NCBI GenBank assembly: GCA_963760225.1
Contig: CAVXCD010000002.1
Span: forward strand, 992,001-1,056,000
Source of the DNA: 13-2-20CM-66-19 sp963760225
Lineage (GTDB): Bacteria > Pseudomonadota > Gammaproteobacteria > Steroidobacterales > Steroidobacteraceae
Reading direction: 5' to 3'
Length of the DNA: 64,000 bases
Shown: positions 15,545 through 24,166 of the stretch, in pieces
Layout of the letters: the number at the start of each line of letters is the position of its first letter
Numbering within the stretch: position 1 is the stretch's first letter
Made by a program: the position numbers and the translations under genes
Notes under the pieces: generated by a model
Seen by the model: the letters and a program-made list of their open reading frames with translations, nothing else
Told to the model about the DNA's origin: nothing
Database searches by the model: none

Positions 15545-16597
15545 GTGGCACAATCCGCCGCCGTCGCGTCCTGCGGCCGGCGGATCGGCACAACCCTGGC
15601 TCGCGCAGTGCGGCTCGGCGCGCTGCTCGGCGGCGCGTTGCTCGGCGCGGCGCCGGCGCCCGCGGCGCCAGCCAGCGGCTGCGCCGTGCATGCGGCCGCC
15701 CTGCCGGCCGTCGCGCGGCTGCGCGCGGCCTGGCTCAGCGGCCGCTTCGTCGCCTACACGCCCACGTCGCTGCAGGTGGTGAACGGACAGGTCACACCGG
15801 CGACCGAAGCGGGCATTCGCGCGGATCTCACCGTGCTGCGACGCCGCTTCGATGCGCTCATCACCTACGACGCGGTGCACGGTGAACAGGCCATTCCCGC
15901 CATCGCCGCGGACCTCGGCTTCCGTGCGCTGATCATCGGCGTATGGAATCCCGCCGATGAGAGCGAGCGCGCCGCGGCGCTCGAGGCCGCACGGCGCTTC
16001 CCGCAGCTGGTCGACGGCATATCACTGGGCAACGAGCTGCTGTTCGCACAGCGCAGCGATCCGCAGCGCCTCGCCGCACTGGTGATGAGCGCGCGTGCCG
16101 AGTTTGCGGGCGTCGCGCTGACAGTGAGCGAGCCGTTCCATGTCTACTACGAGCCCGCGACCGCCGCACTGCTGCAGCAGCTCGACTTCCTGCTGGTGAA
16201 CGTGCACCCGGTCTTCCAGCCGTGGTTCCGCGACGCCCCCGACGATGCGGCGGCGCAGTTCGTCGTCAACGTGCTCGCGCAGCTCGCCCCTCTCGCCTGC
16301 GGACCGATCCTGGTCAAGGAGACCGGCGTACCGACGGCCCCGGCGAGTGCCGGGTTCAGCGAGGCGCGCCAGGCGGGGTTCTATCGCGAGCTCGCGCGGC
16401 TGCTGCCGCCGACCCCGGCACACGCGTTCGCCTGGTTTGCCGCCTTCGATGCGCCGTGGCGGGCGTACGATGCGACCGGCGTGCCGGGCGCGGCGCCGGG
16501 TGTGCACACGGAAGAGGCGCACTGGGGACTGTACGACGCCGCGCGGCGACCGAAGCTCGCAGCACGCCAGCTGGTAGAGCTGGCGCCCGCAAGGTAG
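15545..16597 (+). CDS. Secreted GH17-like glycoside hydrolase
   Basis: The protein has about 350 residues. An Arg-bearing n-region and hydrophobic LGALLGGALLGAAPAPAA form a signal peptide. The barrel resembles family 17 exo-beta-1,3-glucanases: SLGNELLF carries the putative acid/base glutamate, LVKETGVPT the putative nucleophile glutamate, and the C-terminus has WFAAFDAPWRAYD and EEAHWGLYDAARRPK. Expected activity is on beta-1,3-glucan-type chains in the periplasm or outside. GTG at 15545 is chosen; GTG at 15608 would leave a shorter but adequate signal peptide. Its 3' end faces a convergent DUF748 gene across a possible hairpin. Confidence 0.75.
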   Translation: MAQSAAVASCGRRIGTTLARAVRLGALLGGALLGAAPAPAAPASGCAVHAAALPAVARLRAAWLSGRFVAYTPTSLQVVNGQVTPATEAGIRADLTVLRRRFDALITYDAVHGEQAIPAIAADLGFRALIIGVWNPADESERAAALEAARRFPQLVDGISLGNELLFAQRSDPQRLAALVMSARAEFAGVALTVSEPFHVYYEPATAALLQQLDFLLVNVHPVFQPWFRDAPDDAAAQFVVNVLAQLAPLACGPILVKETGVPTAPASAGFSEARQAGFYRELARLLPPTPAHAFAWFAAFDAPWRAYDATGVPGAAPGVHTEEAHWGLYDAARRPKLAARQLVELAPAR

Positions 16598-16625
16598 CGG
16601 CGCACGCAGGCGCGCTGTGCGCCGC
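16597..16625. terminator. Inverted repeat between convergent genes
   Basis: GCGGCGCAC (16597-16605) and GTGCGCCGC (16617-16625) are perfect reverse complements separated by 11 bases, directly after the GH17-like stop and before the stop of the convergent gene. It could terminate transcription from either side, but no T-tract follows. Confidence 0.4.
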
Positions 16626-16646
16626 GGCCGCGGTGCCCGCCGCTCG

Positions 16647-19600
16647 TCACTTCACCGCCAGCTCGACTTTAATCTTGTCGCCCCCTTGCGCTTTCTGCGA
16701 CGCGTTGACGATGAAGAGCCGCGCCGGCTCGATCTGGCCGTCGGACAGCAGCGCATCCTGGATCGCCTGCGCGCGCTGCTTGCCGAGGGCCTGCAGATCC
16801 GCGTCGGAAACCTTCAGGTGCTCGATGAGCGCGGCATTGAGCTCGCCGATGGCAGCATCGTACGGCGGAGTCTCCTTGCGCTTACTCTGCTCGACGGCGG
16901 CCGCCGCGGGCGGCAGCGCCGTGTCCTTGCCCAGATCGGCGTGGAACTGCTCCACCAGCAGCCTGAAGTGCTTCTCTGGGTCGGCGAGCGCCACTTCGGC
17001 GGCCGTATCCGCATGCTTGCGGCCCGCGCGGCTCTCGAGTGCGCGCGCGGCGAGCTCGCCTTGCAGGCGTGCCGCGGCGAGCTGTGCGGCGTCGAGGGTG
17101 CCGGAGAACACGATCGGCACGTCGAGCTTGAGCTGCGGCCGTTCCTTGAGTGCCTTGCCAAGGGCCGCGAGCTGCTCGCGCGCGGGTTTGTCCAGCTGGG
17201 CGCTCCCCGGATCGAACTCGACGACATTCATGTGCTCGCCGCCGCCGAACAGGTGCCCGAGCAGCGCGAAGGGCGCGGTCGCCGCTTTCACGATGATGTT
17301 GACGAAGATCTTCCAGATAATCGGACCGATGCGGAATTTCGGATCATCGAGCGAGCCATTCATCGGCAGCTCGAGGTCGATGACGCCGTTACGGTCCTTG
17401 AGCAGCGCCACCGCGAGTTTCAGCGGCAGATGCGCCGCCCCGGGCGTGTCGACGCGGTCACCGAGCTCGAGCTGGTCGACCACGAAATGCTGCCGGGCGT
17501 CGAGCTGGCGCTGGTCGATCTTGTAGCTGACTTCCACCGACAACTTGCCCTTGTCGATCAGGTAGCCGGCGAAGTAACCGGAGTAGGGATTCACGATCGT
17601 GAGGTCGAGATCCTTGAAGGCCATGGTCACGTCGGTGTAGAGCGCGGCGGACAGCAGGTTGACGCTGCCGCCGATGTGCAGCGGCGAGTAGCGATCTACC
17701 TTGCCGTTGAGCTCGATGTGCGCACGCGAGGCCGGATCGGACGACAGCCCCGTCACCGTGCCGCCGAGCGTCTGGATGCCGACCGCGAAGCTCGGCTTGA
17801 TCCACAGGTCCGCATAGTTCGCGGACGCATTGACGACGCGCACCACGCCGATCGACATCGGCAACGGTGTGAGCGGCTTGGCGGGCACGGCCGTACCTCC
17901 CTCGGCAGAGTGCCTGGCGCCGCGACGCCCCGCCGGCCGCCCGGTCGCGGGCGCGACGCCCGACATGGCGGCGGGCGCTGCTGCAGGCGTGGCCGTGACC
18001 GCCGTCGCAGGCTGCGCCGCGGCGGCGGGGGGCTGGACAGCGGCTGCGGCGCCCCCGGGTGCGCCGCGCGCCGCTGCCGGCGCCGTCAGTATCTCGGTGA
18101 TGTTCAGGGTGCGATCGGGCGCGACGATCATGCGCACGTAGGGCTCGACCGCGGTGATGCTGCCGATGCGCAGGCTCGCCGGACTGCTGGCGTAACGGAT
18201 GTCGGCGACGCGCAGCTCACGCCACTTGATGAAGTCCTGCTTCAGTGCGTTGTCCACGGTGCGCAGGTCGGTGACTCCCGCATTGCCCTTCACCGCCAGC
18301 GCGCCGTCGGCGCCGCGCGCGATATCCAGCTTCGCGCCGAGCGCGCCTTGCAGCAAAGTCATCGAGGTGTATTGCGCCAGGTACGGCTGCAGCATGCTCA
18401 GGCCGAGACCTGCGGCTTCGATGTGGGCATCCACCGTGGTGGATTTCACCGCGAGCCGCCCCCGGGCGCTGACCCTGCCGACGCGGTTGACGGCGCTGTC
18501 GAGCGTGATCTCCAGCGTGCAGTCCGGGGCGGTGGTAAATCCACCGACGTGCAGGTTGAGCGGATCGAGCAGCAGGGCCGCGGCCGGTCGCACCTGCCGG
18601 TCTTCGGCGGAGACCTTGAGCCCCTGCACCGCGATGTCCGGCACGGACACGATCCAAGCCGGTGCCGCCGCCGTGTCGGCCGCGGTGGCGGCAGCGCTCG
18701 TGGCGGCAGGCGCCGCAGCGGCGGGTGCAGCCGCGGCGCCGGCGGCGCCGGGCGGCGACAGCAGGTCGATGAGATTCAGCCGGCCGTGCTCGCCGCGCCA
18801 CGCCGTAATGTTGCCGTCGGCGAGCCGTACCTTCGCGACATTCACCGCGCGCCTGGCAAGATCGATCCGCGCGTCATCGACCTCGACGCTCCCCGACACA
18901 TAGTCCTGGCTCGCCCCCCTGGGGCGCACGGCAAGTCCGCTCACCCTGGTGCTGCGCACATTCAGCGTGAGGCCGAGCGGGCCGCCGCCACTCACCAGGT
19001 CGTAATCACCGCGCACGCCGATGACGCCGGCAGCGATCTCGAAAGGCAGACTGGCACGCAGGTAGTTCCATACGGTGCGCGCCTTGAGATCGGCGATCTC
19101 GAACTCACCGTGCGAGGCCAGCGGCGTCAGGCGCAACGTTCCGCTCCAGATCAGCCGCTCGCCCTCGGGCGAGGCGGCATTCAGCGTGTAGGCGTTACCG
19201 GTAGCGGTGGTGGTGGTGGTGCTGAAGTCGCGCAGCTCGAACGCGATGGGCGTGAACTCCGCGTGAAAGGGAGTGGGCCGGGTGCGATCCTCGAAGGTGG
19301 TGTTGCCGGAGATCACCGCGAAGCGCTGGATGTACAGCCGCAGCGGCGCCGACTTCGCCTGCGGCGCCGCTGGTGCCGGCGGCGGCGCAAAGCCTTTGCC
19401 GAGGTCGGCAAGATTCAGCTCGCCCCCCGGGCGCAGCACCGCTCTTACGTAGGGCTGCTCGAGGATGATCTCGCCGAAGCTCGGCGCGAACCGCCACAGC
19501 GTGGCCCACTGCAGCTGCACGTGCAGGCGAGCGAACGCCAGCAGCGTCTGGCCGTCGGCATCGGGCAGCGCGAGCTGGCGTACGTCGAGTGCCAGCGTGA

Positions 19601-19775
19601 AGGGATTGAAACGGATATCGCCCATGGCGAGCGTACGACCGTAGTGCGTGCGGACGAAATCCTGTGCGCCGCGCCGTGCGAAGTACGGCAGCGCCAGGAA
19701 CCCGGCGGCGGCGTAGGCGCCGGTGAGCACCGCGACGATGGCGAGCCCGATGAGATATCGGCGATACCGGCGCAC
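16647..19775 (-). CDS. DUF748/AsmA-like inner-membrane-anchored giant protein
   Basis: This 1042-residue protein has one N-terminal membrane segment (LIGLAIVAVLTGAYAAAGFLAL) followed by a huge periplasmic region. The early part, YGRTLAMGDIRFNPFTLAL and LRPGGELNLADLGKGF, is typical of DUF748 proteins. These are AsmA/TamB relatives thought to bridge the periplasm and influence lipid transport or envelope integrity. Near the C-terminus MNVVEFDPGSAQLDKPA resembles an OmpA-like start. Two Ala/Pro low-complexity inserts (around residues 340-370 and 555-620) interrupt the repeats. It is a single gene, convergent with the GH17-like gene. The role in this organism is inference. Confidence 0.9.
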   Translation of the reverse strand: MRRYRRYLIGLAIVAVLTGAYAAAGFLALPYFARRGAQDFVRTHYGRTLAMGDIRFNPFTLALDVRQLALPDADGQTLLAFARLHVQLQWATLWRFAPSFGEIILEQPYVRAVLRPGGELNLADLGKGFAPPPAPAAPQAKSAPLRLYIQRFAVISGNTTFEDRTRPTPFHAEFTPIAFELRDFSTTTTTATGNAYTLNAASPEGERLIWSGTLRLTPLASHGEFEIADLKARTVWNYLRASLPFEIAAGVIGVRGDYDLVSGGGPLGLTLNVRSTRVSGLAVRPRGASQDYVSGSVEVDDARIDLARRAVNVAKVRLADGNITAWRGEHGRLNLIDLLSPPGAAGAAAAPAAAAPAATSAAATAADTAAAPAWIVSVPDIAVQGLKVSAEDRQVRPAAALLLDPLNLHVGGFTTAPDCTLEITLDSAVNRVGRVSARGRLAVKSTTVDAHIEAAGLGLSMLQPYLAQYTSMTLLQGALGAKLDIARGADGALAVKGNAGVTDLRTVDNALKQDFIKWRELRVADIRYASSPASLRIGSITAVEPYVRMIVAPDRTLNITEILTAPAAARGAPGGAAAAVQPPAAAAQPATAVTATPAAAPAAMSGVAPATGRPAGRRGARHSAEGGTAVPAKPLTPLPMSIGVVRVVNASANYADLWIKPSFAVGIQTLGGTVTGLSSDPASRAHIELNGKVDRYSPLHIGGSVNLLSAALYTDVTMAFKDLDLTIVNPYSGYFAGYLIDKGKLSVEVSYKIDQRQLDARQHFVVDQLELGDRVDTPGAAHLPLKLAVALLKDRNGVIDLELPMNGSLDDPKFRIGPIIWKIFVNIIVKAATAPFALLGHLFGGGEHMNVVEFDPGSAQLDKPAREQLAALGKALKERPQLKLDVPIVFSGTLDAAQLAAARLQGELAARALESRAGRKHADTAAEVALADPEKHFRLLVEQFHADLGKDTALPPAAAAVEQSKRKETPPYDAAIGELNAALIEHLKVSDADLQALGKQRAQAIQDALLSDGQIEPARLFIVNASQKAQGGDKIKVELAVK

Positions 19776-19863
19776 GGACCGCGCTCCCCTGGTGGTTCGC
19801 GGTTATCGTAGAGCATCGCGGCGGCAGCCACCATGCGCGACGCGTGGATCAGCGGCGCGCAGC

Positions 19864-20556
19864 CTAGCCGCCGCCGACGGCTGCCCGCAGCGGCTCGATC
19901 AAGCTGGCATCGTTCGGCAGGCGCGGATTATTCACACGGCGGCTCACCTGCCAGGCCTCCATGAGCTCCGCGGGGTAGGGATTGAGCACGGCACGGGCCT
20001 GCTGGGGCGTGCCGTTGAGCCAGGTGTCGTGAGCGGGTTCGGCGAGAACCGCCGGCATGCGCTGCTTGCCGTTGTGAATTTGCGCGAGCAGCCGGTTCGC
20101 CGGCAGGGTGATCAGCGTACACGAGAACACGTACGAGCCGTCCTCGCGGCGCGAGCGCTCCCACAGTCCCGCCACGCCAAACACTTCCCGCTCACGCAGG
20201 TGCACAAAGAACGGATCGCGCGAGCCATCCTCGTTGACATGCGGCTCGTAAAACCCGCCCATGACGAATATGCAGCGCTGGCCACGCTCCCAGGGGTCGC
20301 GATAGCTCGGCGCGCTGTCGATGCGCTCCACGGTGGCGTTGATGGTGGAAGCTTTCAGCGGCACGCCGTGCGCCCACCACGGAATCAGCCCCCAGCGCAT
20401 CTGCACCGCCTCGCGCTCGCCCTCGAGCGGTACGACCAGCGGAACCTGCTCCGTGGGCAGCACGCGGTAGCTGACCGGATACTCCCAGCGGCCGCGGCGG
20501 ATGCCCATGGCGCGCTCGGCCTTGGCCGCCTGCGCCAGGATGTACTTGCCGCACAT
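19864..20556 (-). CDS. yedK: HMCES/YedK abasic-site crosslinking protein (SRAP domain)
   Basis: The protein has 230 residues. After removal of Met the catalytic Cys2 becomes N-terminal (MCGKY), as needed for the thiazolidine link to abasic sites in single-stranded DNA. Other SRAP residues are present: MRWGLIPWWAHG, Asn73 in STINATVERI, Glu104 in GFYEP and His161 in IHNGKQRMP. The usual GFYEW and NARSET strings are changed to GFYEP and NATVER, but the catalytic residues remain. A divergent small cysteine-rich gene begins about 40 bases upstream. There is no visible LexA-type operator in that short gap. Confidence 0.93.
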   Translation of the reverse strand: MCGKYILAQAAKAERAMGIRRGRWEYPVSYRVLPTEQVPLVVPLEGEREAVQMRWGLIPWWAHGVPLKASTINATVERIDSAPSYRDPWERGQRCIFVMGGFYEPHVNEDGSRDPFFVHLREREVFGVAGLWERSRREDGSYVFSCTLITLPANRLLAQIHNGKQRMPAVLAEPAHDTWLNGTPQQARAVLNPYPAELMEAWQVSRRVNNPRLPNDASLIEPLRAAVGGG

Positions 20557-20595
20557 GCTTTAGCCTGCGAACAGTATGCGCAGCACTTTAACACT

Positions 20596-20886
20596 GTGTG
20601 GACGGCAGCGAAGCGCACCGCCCACACTTTCGCCGTGCTGCCCTGGAGCTCCATCGAACGGCTGCGCGATCATTTCGGCGACTACGTGGTCGTGGTCACC
20701 TGCCGCGGCTGCCAGCACGCGCGCGAGATAACACCGGCATTCCTGGCGCGGCATTGCCGCGACGGCTGGGACGAGCCGCTGGCGCGCATCATCACGCGTT
20801 TCAGGTGCCGCTGCGGCAGCAAGTCGGTCGACGTGAAGATCGGCTTCAACAGCAAGCCGCGCGGCTGGGTGAAGAATCCCTCGTGA
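20596..20886 (+). CDS. Small conserved protein with CxxC/CxC zinc-site-like cysteines
   Basis: The protein has about 96 residues (83 if the GTG at 20635 is used). The credible core is LPWSSIERLRDHFGDYVVVV, then TCRGCQHAREI, LARHCRDGWDEPL, RFRCRCGSKSVDVKI and the C-terminus RGWVKNPS. The cysteines form CxxC ... C ... CxC, suggesting a treble-clef or zinc-ribbon-like fold (inference). I do not recognise an assigned function. The frame has no ATG, and GTG at 20596 or 20635 must serve. It is divergent from the HMCES gene, so a shared regulatory region and a nucleic-acid role are possible but unproven. Confidence 0.6.
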   Translation: MWTAAKRTAHTFAVLPWSSIERLRDHFGDYVVVVTCRGCQHAREITPAFLARHCRDGWDEPLARIITRFRCRCGSKSVDVKIGFNSKPRGWVKNPS

Positions 20887-20899
20887 ACGGGGGGCAGCG

Positions 20900-22132
20900 C
20901 TAGTGCGCGGGATCGGTCCCGACCACACCAACCGCGGCGACTGCTGCCGCGGCAGCGGCGCGTGCGGTCCAGAAGTCACGTGTGACGATCCCGTACAGCG
21001 CCGCGGTGAAGCGCTCGGCGTCCGCCTGTCGGATGTGCGACCACTCGGGCAGGTAGTACCCCTGCAGCTGCGGGTAATCCTGGAAGTGAATGCCCGGCGA
21101 TCCAGTCGCGGCAAGCAGCGCATCCCAGGTCTTGGCACGCGGAAAAAGCCGGTTCTCGTACGCGAGAAACTCACCGTCGGCCGGCATGCGCACGAACAGC
21201 ACCTGAACGCCGCGGGCGCGCAACTTCGCAACCGCTTTGGCCGTCTGCGCGATCTGCTCGCTGATGGTCTTGCTCAGCTTCGCCGGCGGCGGATCCTGCG
21301 ACGGCAGAAAATCCTGCCGCCAGATGTTGCGCGTCAGTTCGCGGTATTGCAGGTCGGTGGCCACCTTGCTCCACAGGTGAGTGTTGCGGTCGGGCTCGGT
21401 AACGGAGAGCCTGCGCACCTCGGTAAACCAGAACTTGCCGGGGCGCTGTGGCCACGGTTGCCGCTCGAGCACCGTCTCGAGGGCATAATCGGAGTCGTCG
21501 AACGCCAGGTACGGCTCGATCAGGTGCATGGACAGCCACTGGCCGATGCGCTGCGAAGGCGACTGCTTGCGCGTATAGGCGGCCGCGCCGCCGCGATACT
21601 TGAATCCCCGAAAGAATACCTGCGGCGCAATGCCAACCAGCACGCGCCCGGTGAACTGCGGATCCGCCGCGAGATCCTCGAGCGTGACCAGCGCCGAAGT
21701 GCCTTCAAAGGAAAGCTGGATCGGACGGCTGCCATCGAGGCGCTGCCAAACCGGAAGCTGCAGGTCGAAGAACATGCGCGAGTCCCCCACCAGAACCGTC
21801 GCGCCGCCCTCACCCGCATCGATGCGCCGGCGCTGGATCGCCCACAGCCCGTAACTATTGCTGATGCCTGGCCTGACGCCATACGCGCGCCAGTACGCCT
21901 CCCACCCTGACAGCAGCAGCACGAACAGCACGACGGTTCCGAGCAGAATCCTGCCCCAGGGTTGCTCGGGCACCGGGCGCACCGGCACCGGCTGCGCAAC
22001 CCCGGGCCGGTCAGCGGCCGTCTGACGCGCGTAGCGGTCGCGCTCTGCCGGCGCGCGCGCCGCCGCGCGGCCGGCAGAGCCGTCGGGCAGGCCGCCGAGC
22101 GCGGCGTCAGAACTGGAAATAGATGAAGGCAC
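20900..22132 (-). CDS. AlgJ/SGNH-like acyltransferase partner of MBOAT
   Basis: The protein has about 410 residues. A low-complexity N-terminus is followed by one membrane segment (ILLGTVVLFVLLLSGWEAYW). The extracytoplasmic domain has VLVGDSRMFFDL, a GDS-type nucleophile motif of SGNH/AlgJ/DHHW proteins, and near the end YLPEWSHIRQADAERFTA, placing a histidine after a short spacer as in AlgX/AlgJ. It likely transfers acetyl groups to an exported glycan, receiving them from the upstream MBOAT protein, whose 3' end it overlaps by about 26 bases. GTG at 22132 has AGGGG upstream; TTG at 22156 is the alternative. Confidence 0.8.
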   Translation of the reverse strand: MPSSISSSDAALGGLPDGSAGRAAARAPAERDRYARQTAADRPGVAQPVPVRPVPEQPWGRILLGTVVLFVLLLSGWEAYWRAYGVRPGISNSYGLWAIQRRRIDAGEGGATVLVGDSRMFFDLQLPVWQRLDGSRPIQLSFEGTSALVTLEDLAADPQFTGRVLVGIAPQVFFRGFKYRGGAAAYTRKQSPSQRIGQWLSMHLIEPYLAFDDSDYALETVLERQPWPQRPGKFWFTEVRRLSVTEPDRNTHLWSKVATDLQYRELTRNIWRQDFLPSQDPPPAKLSKTISEQIAQTAKAVAKLRARGVQVLFVRMPADGEFLAYENRLFPRAKTWDALLAATGSPGIHFQDYPQLQGYYLPEWSHIRQADAERFTAALYGIVTRDFWTARAAAAAAVAAVGVVGTDPAH

Positions 22133-23522
22133 TGCCTTCCCCTTGTGCAGTGACAATTGCGAACAACAGCAGCGCCCACAGCGCGCACACCGCCAGCGCC
22201 GGCGTGCGTGCGATCACCGACTCGAGCGTGCGCGCACGCATCAGCCAGTGCGTGAGCACGATGCCGCCGACGATCGCGGCCACGGTGATCAGGCTGAAGG
22301 TGTTGAGGATGGGCTTGACCACGCCGTTCTGCCCGAGCATGCCGCGCAGCACGACCCACGCCTTGCCAAAGGTCTTGGCGCGAAAGAACACCCAGGTGAG
22401 GTTGACGAGCGTGTAGGTGAGCAGTCCCAGCGCCACGAACATGAGCGGCCCGGGCCGGTAGTTGGCAAAGCGCGCGCGCAGCGTGCGCTCGGCGGCGAGG
22501 TACAGCCCATGCAGGCCGCCCCAGGCGACGAACGTCCAGTTGGCCCCGTGCCACAGGCCGCCCAGCAGCATGGTCATCATGAGCGCGGCATAGGTGCGGC
22601 GCGCGCCGTGACGGTTGCCGCCGAGGGGAATGTACAGGTAGTCGCGCAACCACGAGGACAGCGTGATGTGCCAGCGCCGCCAGAAATCCGAGAAGCCGAC
22701 CGCGGCGTAGGGAAAGCGGAAGTTGTCGGGCATGGCGAAGCCGAGGCACAGCGCCGCCCCGATCGCGGTGGTCGAGTAACCGGCAAAGTCGCAGAAGATC
22801 TGACCGCTGAAGGCGAGCGTGCCCGCCCAGGCATCCAGCGTCCCCGGGATCTTGTCGCCGTCGTAAACGCTCTCGGCAACGTGCGACAGGAAGCTGTCGG
22901 CGAGCACCACCTTGTTGAAGAGGCCGATGGTCATCAGCGCCAGCCCGAAGCGCAGCTGCTGCGCAGTCGCGCGACGCGGCTCGGCGAACTGCGGCACGAG
23001 CTCCGTCGGACGCATGATGGGGCCCGCGACCAGGTGCGGGAAGAACGTCACGAACAGCGCGTAATCGAGCAGGTTCTGCGCCGGCGCGGCGCGGCGCAGG
23101 TACACGTCGAGCGTGTACGACATGGTGGCGAAGGTATAGAAGGAAATGCCCACGGGCAGGACGATGTCGTAGTGCGCCGGGTGGTAGGCGATCCCGAGCG
23201 TGCTCATCAGGGCGGTGAAGTTATCGAGCAGGAACTGGCCGTACTTGAAGTAGCCCAGCATGCCGAGGTTGGCGACCACCGACAGCAGCATCCAGGCGTG
23301 GCGGACGCTCTGGCGACGTGCCTTGACCAGTCCCTGCGCCGCGTACCAGTCGACGACCGTCGAGATCCACAACAGGATGACGAACGGCGGGTTCCACGCC
23401 GAATAGAACAGGTAGCTCGCGATCAGCAGGTTGATCTTTTTCGTGGTCCACGGGAGCGGCAGCGAGTGCAGACCGAGCACGCACGCAAAGAACACGATGA
23501 ACGTGAGCGAGTTGAAAACCAA
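22107..23522 (-). CDS. MBOAT family O-acyltransferase (AlgI-like)
   Basis: This multi-pass protein of 471 residues starts MVFNSLTFIVFFACVLGLH, exactly where AlgI-type MBOATs begin, so the TTG at 23522 is accepted. It contains FPHLVAGPIMRP, the conserved FWRRWHITLSSWLRDYLYIP block and LLGGLWHGANW with the invariant histidine. AlgI-type MBOATs carry acetyl groups across the inner membrane for O-acetylation of exported polysaccharide. The SGNH-like gene follows with overlapping reading frames. No glycosyltransferase or polymer-export gene is nearby, so the acceptor glycan is unknown. Confidence 0.95.
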   Translation of the reverse strand: MVFNSLTFIVFFACVLGLHSLPLPWTTKKINLLIASYLFYSAWNPPFVILLWISTVVDWYAAQGLVKARRQSVRHAWMLLSVVANLGMLGYFKYGQFLLDNFTALMSTLGIAYHPAHYDIVLPVGISFYTFATMSYTLDVYLRRAAPAQNLLDYALFVTFFPHLVAGPIMRPTELVPQFAEPRRATAQQLRFGLALMTIGLFNKVVLADSFLSHVAESVYDGDKIPGTLDAWAGTLAFSGQIFCDFAGYSTTAIGAALCLGFAMPDNFRFPYAAVGFSDFWRRWHITLSSWLRDYLYIPLGGNRHGARRTYAALMMTMLLGGLWHGANWTFVAWGGLHGLYLAAERTLRARFANYRPGPLMFVALGLLTYTLVNLTWVFFRAKTFGKAWVVLRGMLGQNGVVKPILNTFSLITVAAIVGGIVLTHWLMRARTLESVIARTPALAVCALWALLLFAIVTAQGEGSAFIYFQF

Positions 23523-23640
23523 GCTGCGCCCGGCGCCCGCGCCCTACGCGCGCCGGCGGGATCCCCCCTGCGCCTGTCAGGCGCTTATGCGCCAATCATG
23601 AATGCAACCCGCGCGCCGGGCAATAGCCGGGCGGCACCGG

Positions 23641-24126
23641 TCAGCCGTCGGCCGGCGGTGTTGCGCCCGCTTGCATGGCGACCTCAGCACGGCGGCGCAT
23701 TTCCTCGGGCGCGACGTCCTCGACATGCGTCGCTACGGTCCACAGGTGGCCGAACGGATCCTCGAGCGTACCCGAGCGATCGCCGTAGAACTGGTTCGTC
23801 ACCGGGCGCTGCGAGCGCGCACCGCTCTTCAGCGCCCGCTCGAACACCGTGTCGACATCCGGCAGGTACAGCAGAATGCTGACGCTCGAGCCGCCGAGCG
23901 AGCGCGGACTGCGATAACCCATCGACGGATGCTCGTCCGCGAGCATGATCACCGAGTCGCCGATGCGCAGCTCCGCATGCCCCACCCTGCCCTGCGGGTC
24001 GGCCATGCGCAGCATCTCGGTGGCGCCGAACGCGCGCTTGTAGAATTCGATCGCCTCCGCCGCCCCCTTGACGATGAGATAGGGCGTCACGGTGCGATAC
24101 CCTGGTGGAATCGGATTGGTAGTCAT
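23641..24126 (-). CDS. VOC/glyoxalase-fold protein (PhnB-like)
   Basis: The protein has 161 residues with a vicinal-oxygen-chelate fold: VTPYLIVKGAAEAIEFYKRA, FGATEMLRMADPQGRVGHAEL, VIMLADEHPSMGY and GTLEDPFGHLWTVATH. This matches the PhnB-like/YdeC subgroup, whose substrates are mostly unknown. AAGGAG stands seven bases upstream of the ATG at 24126, which fixes the start although the frame is open further. It is the last gene before the MBOAT pair and about 40 bases after the permease stop on the same strand. Confidence 0.9.
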   Translation of the reverse strand: MTTNPIPPGYRTVTPYLIVKGAAEAIEFYKRAFGATEMLRMADPQGRVGHAELRIGDSVIMLADEHPSMGYRSPRSLGGSSVSILLYLPDVDTVFERALKSGARSQRPVTNQFYGDRSGTLEDPFGHLWTVATHVEDVAPEEMRRRAEVAMQAGATPPADG

Positions 24127-24166
24127 GGCCGGCTCCTTTGCCCACGGCACTGGCGCTTGAGGCAGC

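Noticed and set aside
16617..19811. 1064-codon plus-strand frame antisense to the DUF748 gene
   Set aside because: Its composition (Arg, Gly, His, Asp-rich, no hydrophobic core) is that of a codon-complement shadow; the DUF748 frame has recognised domains.
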